From: Micromussa lordhowensis
Lineage: Eukaryota > Cnidaria > Anthozoa > Scleractinia > Lobophylliidae
NCBI GenBank assembly: GCA_964020085.1
Contig: OZ026600.1
Coordinates: 19,040,194-19,104,193 of the forward strand
Length of the DNA stretch: 64,000 bases
Direction: 5' to 3'
Of this stretch, positions 53,849-64,000 are shown one piece after another. Each line of letters begins with the position of its first letter. Position 1 is the first letter of the stretch. Below the pieces are notes generated by a model that saw only the letters and a list, made by a program, of their open reading frames with translations, did no database searches and was not told the origin of the DNA. The position numbers and the translations under genes were made by a program.

Positions 53849-56800
53849 CTACAGACTACCTGTTTCAATAATGTACCTTAAGAGTTCTGGAAGTTTTTCT
53901 GATTGAAAAATCATCTTGTGGCCATGATGCCCATTTAATTCAACAAATTTAATTCCATCAGCATCAGGCCGCCTGGAACTCTTGGCAGTTTCATATAACT
54001 AGAATAAAAAGATGTAAGAAAAGCATCATATTAAACTGAGCAGACAAGGACAATGGGAGTTTTGAATAATTTTTGTTCAGTACTATCTGACTTGTAGCGC
54101 TTATAAACCAAACCCTTGTAAAAAAGTTTCCGGGATCCCAGCGGGATCCCGTAGAGGTGGCCAGTTTTCCCGGTGGGACCCTTCCAGTGTAAAATTCCCA
54201 CTGCACATCTCTGCAAGAATCCTGCCAAGAAATCTGTCCGGGATCCTACCATTTCAGCGATGGTTACTGGAATCCTGAGAGGTAATCCGATCTATGGACT
54301 TCTGATTAAAATCATGCAGAAATTTTTACAAGGGAGAGTTCTTAAATGCAAATTAAGTTGAAATGGGGTAAGCAACTCCAATAAATTATTACCTTTTTTC
54401 CCAGTTCAAATGATATAATCTCATCATCACGGTCGTGAAGTATTAATATTGGACAATATACATCTGCTAACCTAAATGACAATGCAACATAAAACGTAAA
54501 TACATGTATGAAGGGTCCATACTCTACAGCAAAATATCATTCACAGAAAGATGTCACAAATACCAAAAACATTTTCACTCTTTACCAAAAACGTTACCTA
54601 CCTCTTGTCAGTGCGAAACACTTCCTTTACTTCATCCAGAACAGTCTCATTGAAATATGGAAGAAATCTAAAAGGCTACAATACAAAATTCAAAGAAATA
54701 TGTGAACAGGGCAATGCACTTCAGGAAATTGGAATTTTCACCAAAATCAAGGCCTTACAGGCATCACAGTTGATCATCGTCACATGACCAAGGCTTCAGA
54801 AGAAGCTGAAAGCTCATGAAAATCTATTGTAATGTAAGTAATTTATCTTAAAGATTTCTCAAGTTTAGCATGTAATGCCCTCAATACATGTAGATGAATT
54901 TCCAATGTTATGGAACAAGGAACTTAACACCCTCTGTTCTTTTCCTGAGTAGTCTGAGATTCAACACAGAAGATTCCTATACTGATGATTTAGCACAACA
55001 GGCAAGGTATATTGTTTATGACTGGTCATTGCAAAGTTAAAAAATTTTATGTGGCCGGTACAGAGTGCCTACTACTAAACACATGTATGAACAACAACCA
55101 ATGAGTCAGACACTGGTGCACCTGATTTTGCCCAGAGGTGCTGAACCTTCACTGGGTGCTGCATGACCAAAAGGATCTTTATCCATGGGAACTAGTTTTA
55201 ATTTTAAACCAGGTCAAATGAAGACTAATTTTTCACTGGCTGAGTGAAACGAAATAAGTGAAAAATGTCACCGCTGGATCCTGGGTGTAGGTCATGAATG
55301 TGACCTATGGGGCAGGCAGTTGTTTTTGTTGCACCCACCATTGCTGACTTTCCCACCCATCCACCCACCCAAAGATTTTTATTTTTTTATACAATGCCAG
55401 TATAATGTACAAGCCTTGAGCATTTTTCATTATTTCGAGTCTTAAGCATAGTGCTACCTGTACCCGTATTAGCTTGGATTTTGCAATAAAGGTCATGTGG
55501 TGGCGTCATGGTTAGCTTGACATGGCTACCAGTGGTGTGTGAGGAGTCTACTTACCACAGTAATTGGGTGCTTGGCCGCTCCTTCCCACACATTGTTGAA
55601 GGGTGCCTCCAGGATAACTCCTGAGAGGTGAGACCCTATTAAAAATGTAAACTTGACATCAACTGAAGTGGCCGTAACAGTAAGTTTAGAAATTCAGGAC
55701 TTGATGTGTTTAAAAAATTACCTTTATCGCATAATGCTTTTGCCACACCACCAGCTACCCTAAAAAGTGATGACAAGTAAACAAAAAATTGCAACCAGGA
55801 ATGAGTACCAGCTGTGAGCTGGTTAGTGAAAAACAGCTATTTTTAAGGAAATGCAAAGGCTGAACACAGCGGGAATGACACAAGGAGCTACATGTACATG
55901 TAGGTATCTCAATATTTTTTTATTGCCCTCTAGCCTAATTAATACGAACAGTTTTAAGAGTTTCAATTCCAAATCTTGCAAGCTGCACCAAAAGATAACT
56001 AATGGACAATCTAAAAGTAGCTGGTTAAGAAATGTTCTGGCTACCTAGTGAGGTTGCAATGAAGACAGTCTTGAGTCCTGATAAGCCATAGTTTATAAAC
56101 CACCGCGCTTACCCTGAACCTAGTGAGTGGCCCCAAATAAACAGAGGTGCTTCAGGGCTTAGAGACCTAATCCACTGCCATGCAGATATACCATCCTGGA
56201 TAAGTCCTGTACAGTACAAACAAAGCTACACTGTACGTGTACTTATACAAAATGACACATACAAATGTAATAATAAACAACAGTACTAAACGTTTTCTTA
56301 AGGGAGCTGTCAAAATTTACAAAATTAATAGCAAGTGATTACTTGCAAGAATGTAACAGGTCAGACAAAACAATAATATACTGAACAAAACTCATGGATC
56401 ATGAAATCAAACACCGTGAATCAACTGAACAGTAAAAAACCTGCCAGGGCTGTATATAGCCAGAAAAAATTATGAGTGATGCAAGGTCTGTGAAAAAAAT
56501 TATGACTGATGCAATGTCCATGGTTAAATTCTCTTCCCAGTAAAGCTGTTTATGATGACTTGTAAACAATAAGAATAAAAAAATTACCGAGGCAAGTGCG
56601 TTGCTTAAACTTCCTGTTTCTTGCTACAGCCCTGAGTGCCGATGCCTGTTTACTGTTTACAAAAAAGTCACCACATGCTTTTGATGTGATCATGTCCAGG
56701 GCATTCCTCAGTTCTCTTTTAGTACTTTCAATGGGAAAATTTTATTCATTAAAGTTCTTCCAGTTAAGCCAACTTAATTAAACAACTTGTATGTAGCACG

Positions 56801-59800
56801 GTAAAAAATACAACAGCTACTTTTAAATGTTTGGACCGACATAATTATAATTACCAAGCTCAGATGGCTTTCCTTCAGAGTCCCCAAAACCTGACATAGA
56901 AAATCAACAGAATTGTACATCAACATAAAGTTTTCAACTATAGGTTAATCAATCATTAAGTTTTCAAAATTGAAGGGTAACTGTGTTTGGTTGTTGATGC
57001 CTTCAAGGAAATTTTTTTTTTTTATTCACAGTGTACTGGACATGCATTGCCGGATTTCATACGGTGGGAGCCTGGGTACAAGTCCGTGTATTATGGGATT
57101 AACAACACAAGACCCATATATTCAGAAAGAGCACACTGAGCTTTACAAAATCCTTAAGTTTCGTGTTTATTGGGCCAATATTGAACAAGATACAGCCATT
57201 CAAAAACGTCAAAATTTGCAAAGAAATGTATGGATCTCCGGACAAGTGTCCGGCAATCCATACATTTGTTACTAAATTTTTAAGTTTTTGAATAGCTGTA
57301 TCTTGTTCAATATTGGCCCAATTAACACAAAACTTAAAGATTTTGTAAAGCTCAGTGTGCTCTTTCTGAATATATGGGTCTTGTGTTGTTAATCCCATAA
57401 TACACAGACTCTTACCCAGGCCCTCACGGTATGAAATCCGGCAATGCGGTAAACATTATAAACATGAATTTGTCCTACCTCGATAATCAATTGTTACTAC
57501 ATGAAAACCAATAGATGACAAAAGCTGCATGGCATAAAAAAAAATTAAAATTAACATACACATCAGTCTAATTATCAGTTAGCTGAAAGCACCATGTTGG
57601 CAAAAAAGCATCTACTGTACAGCGTATTGTAATGGAGTGAAAAAAAAAAAACAGGTTAAAAAATTAATGTTGAGGCAAACTACAACATAGGGTCACAGAA
57701 AATAATTATATACTCTGACTCAGTGACTCAGGCAGATTCCAAATATTTAAACCAAAATCAACCCGCATGTATCTATTATAATTCATTGTATACAGTCAAT
57801 ATATTGTGCCTGAACTACATGACAACGTAGCATATTTATTAAATTTAAATTAAGGAGTTCTGACTCCCCATGGATTGGTTGTTAGTCAATAGGCTCTTTG
57901 CATGACCGTGTCACGTGACCTCGTCAATCATAAAGTTTTGAAAATTTTGAGGCCACTGACTTTTAGGTGCACAATTCACCAACATACAATTCACCAGTGA
58001 CACCCATTTAAACATGAGCATCTTGGTGCTGGAGACACTGTTTCTGTCAAGGGGTATCTAGCACAAGCTTAAGAACATCCACCAAGAATCCACCCCAGAC
58101 TGGACTCAAATCCAGGCTGCTTGATACAGGCCATGTCTTACCAATACTAACTTAATAAAATTTATGTGCACCTCTGACAACAATAATTTATTATTACAAA
58201 CCTTGTAAAGTCCAATTCTGTGGCCAGTCCCTCTAGTAGACATGAAATACAATAATCCACAAAATAATTAAATTTCTGACATGATAGTAAACACCTATTT
58301 TACTGCAAATCTAATTAGCAAGAGAGTTCATTTATCTTAGGAATGGTTTCATGGCTCGGCATAGGCACAAACAGTTATGTTTGCCCATTTAATTTCATCA
58401 AAAGCAAACAGAGACTTTTTGCCAGAAATGTTTTGCTTACAATTTCAGGTGGTATTTCACATAAGAATTCCTCTTGCAATAATTTGCATTGTTTATGTCC
58501 AAATCAGATCCAAATACATAACTTGTGCCTTTAGGCCAAATAATAAATTTGATGTTCAAAGCTAAATTTGACATTTTCTGTGTAATTCTGTGGTGTCTTC
58601 TGCCTTCTTCTGGACATCAGTCATTCAGAGTTCTTTGTCAAATATTTCCTGAACTACATGTAAGTCAATAAAGCAATAAAGTCACTTAAAGCTCAAGCCA
58701 AAGCTTGGACATGTACCGAACTATGAAGTTCTCCCTCTTAGTTGTGAGGAAAGTTTGAGAGCACAGATTGCTTATTGTAGAAACATCCACAAATGTAGGT
58801 ATGCAATACATGGAAAGGGCTATGAACAACGCAGCTGCAACCCTTTGCATGAGTTTCGTGATTGTTTATTCATTCTGAATATAGCTTTTTTAGCAGCATA
58901 GTAACATACAATAATAATACTAAATATAATAATTTAATAATAATATTTAATGAGGGAACCCAACTCGCCATAGGGATTTTCACTGGGGCCCTCAAAATCA
59001 TGCATGCAGAGGACAATAGAAATGTCTGATCATCAAAATTGTAAATTCATTATGTTAGAACTACAATTATGGAACCTCCACTACCGGCAACTGTATACAA
59101 TGGCCACCTCTCTACACCTCCATCTTCGCTGAACAAACTTGGTCAATAAAGGATTTATTATATGGCATAAAGAACACCATTTTCTTGTGGGTACAGCAGG
59201 CAATCTTCAGTGGGCAAGATAGCCCTATCTTGCCTGCTCAAGTAGCTAATCATAGAACAGAATTTGGCTTATCTTGCCCTCAAAAGGCTAGTCATATGGT
59301 ACCATTACCTGGAGTAAGCATTGCCGTGAAAATACAAGAATACTGGACTTCCATCTTTGAGGTGGGAATGCTTGTCAGCTTTGCTGTCTTGCATCTTGAC
59401 AACATGCCGACCAGGAATATCCCTGAATGTTGGAAGTTACATGTGCAAAGTAGAAAGAGTAGCTTTTAATCAGTGTAACTTAACATCTAGTAGACCAAAA
59501 CACCCAAGATTTTTCATGCTAATTTAGAGAGATTGAACATGAATCACAAATTGGCATGTTTGACTCGATGCCATCATTATCTTTCTGACATCATGCAAGT
59601 TTGTTCACAGAGGCTTAATGCTACTCCAAACCTTTGCGGGACTACATTTGCCAAACTTCATTTTTTTAGCCAAATTAGAGCTTATTCATTAAGGTAACAT
59701 TTTCCAAAAAATGAAAATAAAATATTAAAATGTATGCAAACTATTGGGAAAAAGAGATTCTTTAATAAAAGTTAATAAACAGTGAAGATGTCATTATTCC

Positions 59801-62800
59801 CAAAAGACATGGACTCCTCAGCAACCTTTTCATGGCAAACGGCTTAATCCAGAGATCATATATCAAATACTTTCAATTTTAGATTTCATGTCCATCAAGA
59901 GTACCTCCTTGAAAACACGCTTCAATGGCAATTGCTCCTCAGTTTCTTTTTCTTTCGTTACACATCGGTTTCCTTGTGTTTTGCCCATTATTGCTGGCCA
60001 CTGGCCTAAATAACGCGTGACTGTGACTGGTGGCTTTTTGAGTTGACATATCCCTCTGGGAAGGCGTGATATGTTTATAAAGATTTAGAGGGCAAAAACT
60101 TGCACTCGTTTTTCAAGAGAATCCCTCCTCTTTAAATTAATTAATAGGGTACGTAGAATTGACGGTTTTCCGTGAAATTTGGCCAGAACATTCACTGATA
60201 GATAAGGAACAAAAGGGTGTTGGCGAGTTCTTTTATTTTAAATACTTTTGTCCTAGTGACCTCTAATGCAACACATTATGCACGGAACTTGATAGATCTA
60301 TAAAGAGATAACCAATAGAAATAAAACAAAATGCTGAAACACTTGAGAGATTGATGCTTTGAGATTAACACTGCACATTCAAGTGATTGCATTTGATACC
60401 TGATTAATTTGCTTAAATGTCAGTTGGTCGCTTTGGCATTAACAGCTTCTGCCGCGCCTCAGGAAAGCAATTGGCAAACCAGAATAAAATTTTATTGAAT
60501 TCTACATTTAATTTCATTGAAAACATATGAATACACTGTATGAATATGAATTTTTTCTGGAGGACACCAGCAAAGGTTTGGAGTAACCTTAAAATCATCA
60601 TTCATCTAATAAACTTCAGCACCTTAAATGCCAGAATGGCATCAAGCAGATTTGTACACTGTAAATAACTGAATCAAAGTTTAGACCAAAAGCTTTACTT
60701 TTGACCATTTGAGTGGCCAAAGCATTATTTTAAATTAATACCACTGATGACAGATTCTTGCAGATTAAATACTTGCAGTGAGACAACGAGAAAAACCATG
60801 TGAGGCTGTGTATGCTTGGAGTGCCCTGTAGCTGACCTACCATAAACAGGCACATAACGTGACACTGAAATTTGACTCAGATACAGACTTGATGGATCCT
60901 GTGTACTATAGGCATCCACAGTCGAGTGTCAATCGATACCCTTAATCGTCATCACAATCGTTACTTGATCAATATGCTGATCAATACTCAGTCGACAATC
61001 GATCAACGCTCGATCAACGGTTGTTCGATAGTCAGCCAAATGTCAACCGACTCCTATGTATTGATCAGAGATGTCAATGGAGTGTTGACCGAGTGACAGC
61101 CAAGGTGTCTATGGAATGTCAATTGAGTATTGATTGAGTGTCGATTGAGGGTATCAATAGAGGGTGTTAATTGACAGTCGACCATGGATACCTACACATG
61201 ATCTGACTTGACTCAATTTTGGATTTGACTTGGCCAACTGTTAAACTCTTTTAAGTACTATTATAAAACCTAAAACTGCCCACAAGTCTTTCGAGCTTTC
61301 CAGTGACACTACCCCTGCTTGAGAAAACTACCTTTTTTATTACCTACCAGTGATACCCTAATGTAAAACAGATCAAAAGACCTACCATGCTCCCAGTTTA
61401 CCAGCCTGACCAGAAATATAAAAATTGACAGTATTTTCTGGCAAACCAAAAGAAACAGGATTGGACAAATCTTCAAATGGATTCTTCACTTGGTAAGATA
61501 TAAGCAACAACAAAGCAGTAATCAGTACTGAATTCCACACAGTTAAGTCATCATAATGAATTTTAATAATAGACTTAATGCTCTTTAAACAGTCTTTTAT
61601 GCACTTACACGGATGTAAATAAATCACTAGTTCCCTTGCTGCTGGTGATGAGTACATTACTATCACACATACAACATACAGCAGCAGAATTGTACCCAAT
61701 GCAATCTTGACCAAAAACCTGAAAAATGAAATAACAAAAATAACATTCCAACCATCAGAGAAACAGGTTTTGTTTCTGGGGGGAGGGGAGGGAGAAACAG
61801 ATTTTGTTTCTGGGGGGGAGGGGAGGGAGGGAGGGAGGGAGAGGGAGGGAGGGGGAGGGAGGGGGAGGGAGGGATTGGCAGGGAAGGAAGGGGTTGGCAG
61901 GGGTGGGAGGAGATCAGGACCTTCAAAAAAGTGGGAAGGTTACCTGTAAAGACAGTTTGAAAAATGCCACAAGAAAATCTATTTATTGGGCACAGCTCAA
62001 GTTCACCTTTGCCCCAAGAGATCCAGTAATGAATGTAGACTCTTTTAGATCAATGACAGGTGATGCACTTTCTAGCCAAGTCATTCACTGCATCATCCCA
62101 GCTTAAACCACAGTTTAATGGCTGTGTAGCAGAATTATGATATTGAATAATGAAAATTGAGGCCAAGAAACTTAGAAATAGCATACCCCAACTAGGATTT
62201 CCGATGAGGTATTTTGTCACCTGTCAAGAATGTTTGTCTTGGTACAAAGTCTTTGGAACTGGGATCTTAAAAAGTCTTCAGAGATCTTCAGTGATGTTCA
62301 GGTTTTCTTTGAAAGTCCTGGCACTCCCAGGATAAACATCTCACATGTACGTGTCAGAGCTGTCGTTAAGGGCGGTTACCCGTCACACTTGTTGCATCTG
62401 AGTATGCTTGATTGGCCCTTGATGCTACGGATGAACTTGCCTGTTGTCAATACGATTCACCCATAGAGTAACACGTTTGTTATGGGTGTGAAGATCAAGG
62501 CTACAGGTGAATCAAAACTTAATGACGGCCCTGTGTGTGACTTAGATTCTCTGATTTTCCAGGAGAGTCACCATTTACTTCTTTAGCTACCCTAGAGAAA
62601 GGTCCAAAATTTATCTCCATGTGAGGGGGCATTTGCAATTTTTGTACTCTTCACAGAATCAATCCCCTCCTATTTGGGACGTGGGGTGGCCAGGGGAAAG
62701 GGTGGAGGGGCGGGGGGAGGGGGGGGCACCGGGGTTAATTTTTGTAAGCTTTTAGAAACTCTTTTTACTGACTTACCAAATTAGTGAAATGATTCCAAAA

Positions 62801-63059
62801 ACCAGCGATGATAACAGACTCCTAAACAGTAGTAAAAGAAAACTTTAACATTAATTTTAGTCTAAGAACGATGATAGAACTGCAGAGTGATGGACTTTGG
62901 CCAGTGACTGAACTGACAACTAAAGTCACATCTCAGCGGATCTCGTTTACAGTGTTACCTTGGTTGCTCTTTCTTATCAAAGTCATCATTTGCATCTTTT
63001 TCTCTAATTTCCTGATTAGCTGCTGTTCTCTTAGTTCTTCGCCTGATTCCTTCAGACAT
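53849..63059 (-). CDS. ABHD12: ABHD12-like serine hydrolase (lysophospholipid/monoacylglycerol lipase)
   Basis: Complete gene of 14 coding exons, all GT-AG and phase-consistent: 63059-62959, 62821-62777, 61718-61609, 61488-61386, 59422-59309, 58232-58202, 57524-57479, 56890-56855, 56206-56113, 55759-55722, 55635-55556, 54675-54602, 54471-54393, 53998-53849. The product is 366 residues. A basic cytosolic N-terminus (MSEGIRRRTKR) precedes a hydrophobic membrane anchor at about 36-72, then an alpha/beta hydrolase domain: oxyanion HGNA (152-155), VVTIDYRGFGDSEG, nucleophile elbow GHSLGSG with Ser223, Asp306 in HDRDDEI, His344 in GHHGHKMIF. In vertebrates ABHD12 is an ER membrane enzyme that hydrolyses lysophosphatidylserine and monoacylglycerol. 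ABHD12B is the alternative orthology, since both vertebrate genes descend from one ancestor. Residue roles are by family alignment. Confidence 0.92.
57044..57450. mobile_element. Long foldback element in ABHD12-like intron
   Basis: Near-perfect inverted repeat of about 400 bp: GCCGGATTTCATACGGTGGG and CCCTCACGGTATGAAATCCGGC at the ends, then TATTATGGGATTAACAACAC against GTGTTGTTAATCCCATAATA, and CCCATATATTCAGAAAGAGC against its complement. The apex is GATCTCCGGACAAGTGTCCGG. Lies 30 bp from the exon at 57479-57524. ORFs of about 100 residues on both strands are mirror images of the same palindrome and not genes. Confidence 0.85.
60930..61195. repeat. Imperfect GTCGATTGAG-type repeat block in ABHD12-like intron
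   Basis: The left half carries many ATCGATCAAC, ATTGATCA and CAATCGA units. The right half carries the complementary TCAATTGAGTATTGATTGAG and TGTCGATTGAGGGTATCAAT. Together they form a diffuse inverted repeat of short 9-11 bp units with outer ends near CAATCGATACCC and GGGTATCAATAG. No ORF. Origin unclear. Confidence 0.55.
61770..61880 (+). repeat. (GGGA)n purine-rich microsatellite
   Basis: A polypurine run of GGGA/GGGGA units, preceded by two copies of AAACAGRTTTTGTTTCTGGGGGGAGGGGAGGG. It lies in the intron about 50 bp upstream (gene sense) of the exon at 61609-61718. The proline-rich and glycine-rich ORFs here are artefacts. Confidence 0.9.
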
Positions 63060-63240
63060 ACTGTCCGTATATTTCCCCCGTTGAATCACCGCTTTCATAA
63101 CTCTTCTTACCTCATGTACGATGTCATGAAAATAACGCTGGGAAACTGGTAACTAAAAAAACAAAATGGCGGCCTCTTGTTAATCTGCACAGTTTGTTCT
63201 TCGTTGAAATTGTGTCAAGTTTATCGATTTTCTTTGGAGG
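63060..63240. promoter_or_regulatory. Putative bidirectional promoter ABHD12-like / GINS1
   Basis: Only 181 bp separate the two start codons (63057-63059 minus, 63241 plus). Both 5' UTRs and core promoters must fit here or overlap the neighbouring first exons or introns. No TATA box is apparent. The segment includes GGCGGCCTCTTG at 63167, a possible initiator-type or YY1-like motif. Bidirectional use is inferred from spacing. Confidence 0.55.
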
Positions 63241-63315
63241 ATGTTTGGTGATAAAGCACTTGAGCTCGTAAAGGAACTGAAAAGATCCATGGATGGCACT
63301 CTGCCGCCTTATAAT
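63241..63315 (+). CDS. GINS1: GINS1 (PSF1), first coding exon only
   Basis: A 75-nt exon from ATG to a GTAAG donor codes 25 residues: MFGDKALELVKELKRS then a GTLPPYN end. It aligns over its full length with the start of animal GINS complex subunit 1 (the MF-x-x-KA-x-EL-x-x-EL and L-P-x-N positions). GINS1 is part of the heterotetrameric GINS complex that, with CDC45 and MCM2-7, forms the replicative CMG helicase. Later exons are beyond the right edge. The short length leaves some risk, but head-to-head placement next to ABHD12, as in human, strongly supports it. Confidence 0.8.
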
Positions 63316-64000
63316 GTAAGATATTGGTTTCTTTTCATTCAACAAATTTTGGCGGGAAACTTTTCGTCCATGTTTTCTGGTGAAGTTATTTTCAGATGAT
63401 AGTACTGATGATCGCTTCCAAGACCGGCTCGTATTTTTGGAACGACCTGTTTGTTGGGTTGAAGTCGAATAAGCCCCAATATAAAGGTCAAGCGCAAGCA
63501 ACCTAAGCTAATTATATCTATAATTTAGGCTAACCATCGCCGAAGCCTAAGTGCCAGGTAGATCGACTCACTCGAACCACAGTCGATAGTAGAGGAGTAC
63601 GTGCGCGAACTTAAAAATCGATTTTTAAAACCAGCACTCTTTAGCCTGCAAAACACCGCGCCCTTCCGAAACACTAGCCAAGGAACTGCAGCTTTTTCTC
63701 ACAATCTACCGAGACTATCGCAGCCTCTAGGTCAACAAAATATTTTGCTAATCAAACGCCTCTTCCTGGAAAAAAAAATCAGAAAAGGCCGAGAAGCAGC
63801 TGTGATCCAGGGTGTAGATTTATAGATTAACCTGTCAGAAAATCAACCAATCAGAGAAGCATTTTCCAGTCATTTGAGTATGAATTTCCAGTAGACTGAT
63901 ACATTGTTACGAAACAAATGTATGGGAAATGGAAACGCACCTCGTCTATGGAAGATTTGAGATATTATTTCAGTTTCAGAAATGTGTGAAGATTAATGCA
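63316..64000. other. GINS1 first intron (partial), no second exon seen
   Basis: No sequence resembling GINS1 exon 2 was found before the window ends. The plus-strand ORF at 63601-63825 has no GINS similarity. The minus ORF at 63124-63501 overlaps the GINS1 exon and promoter and is a shadow. Confidence 0.5.

Noticed and set aside
57099..57398. Two ~100-residue ORFs on opposite strands with similar protein sequence
   Set aside because: They are the two arms of one palindrome read in both directions.
61663..61926. Proline-rich ORF overlapping an ABHD12-like exon
   Set aside because: Comes from the GGGA microsatellite; only the 61609-61718 part is a real exon, in another frame.
1..64000. CRISPR arrays, operons or prokaryotic systems
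   Set aside because: All real genes are spliced with GT-AG introns and SINE/LTR elements are present; this is animal nuclear DNA. The heptamer arrays have no spacer structure.

Overview
The window is animal nuclear DNA, most likely from an anthozoan cnidarian and probably a stony coral. That is an inference from gene architecture, introns of a few hundred bases to about 5 kb, and many short foldback elements and tRNA-derived SINEs; no species marker is present. Genes were rebuilt exon by exon from splice sites, reading frame and intron phase.

Region 1 (1-14,653, minus strand) holds the 5' half of a polycystin-1-like gene (copy B). It has a signal peptide split over two exons, a large LamG-type exon, a three-exon SEA domain and two FN3 exons, and it runs off the left edge. 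Its introns carry foldback elements, a SINE, a broken Ty3/Gypsy element and a 68-69 bp tandem repeat.

Region 2 (14,654-20,331) lies between the two polycystin genes. It contains a 210-bp copy (206/210 identical) of the polycystin pore exon, a transposon-like unit bounded by inverted heptamer arrays around a SWIM zinc-finger remnant, and a TTAA-flanked foldback element.

Region 3 (20,332 to about 41,034, minus strand) is a nearly complete tandem paralogue (copy A): LamG - SEA - five FN3 - REJ-like - GAIN/GPS - first transmembrane segment - PLAT - transmembrane block - TOP domain and polycystin channel. Copies A and B share exon order, phases and nearly identical exon lengths, so they are tandem duplicates. 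They encode membrane receptor/channel-like proteins with large extracellular regions.

Region 4 (41-53.8 kb) is mainly mobile DNA: three consecutive foldback elements, then a young Ty3/Gypsy element (43,951-48,940; 166-bp LTRs differing at one base; AAAG target duplication) whose reverse transcriptase lacks its catalytic motif. About 4.9 kb without a recognisable gene follows.

Region 5 (53,849-63,315) holds a complete 14-exon ABHD12-like lysophospholipid/monoacylglycerol lipase gene (minus strand). Head to head with it, 181 bp away, is the first exon of GINS1/PSF1 (plus strand). The same divergent ABHD12-GINS1 neighbours occur on human chromosome 20p11, so this looks like very old conserved microsynteny.
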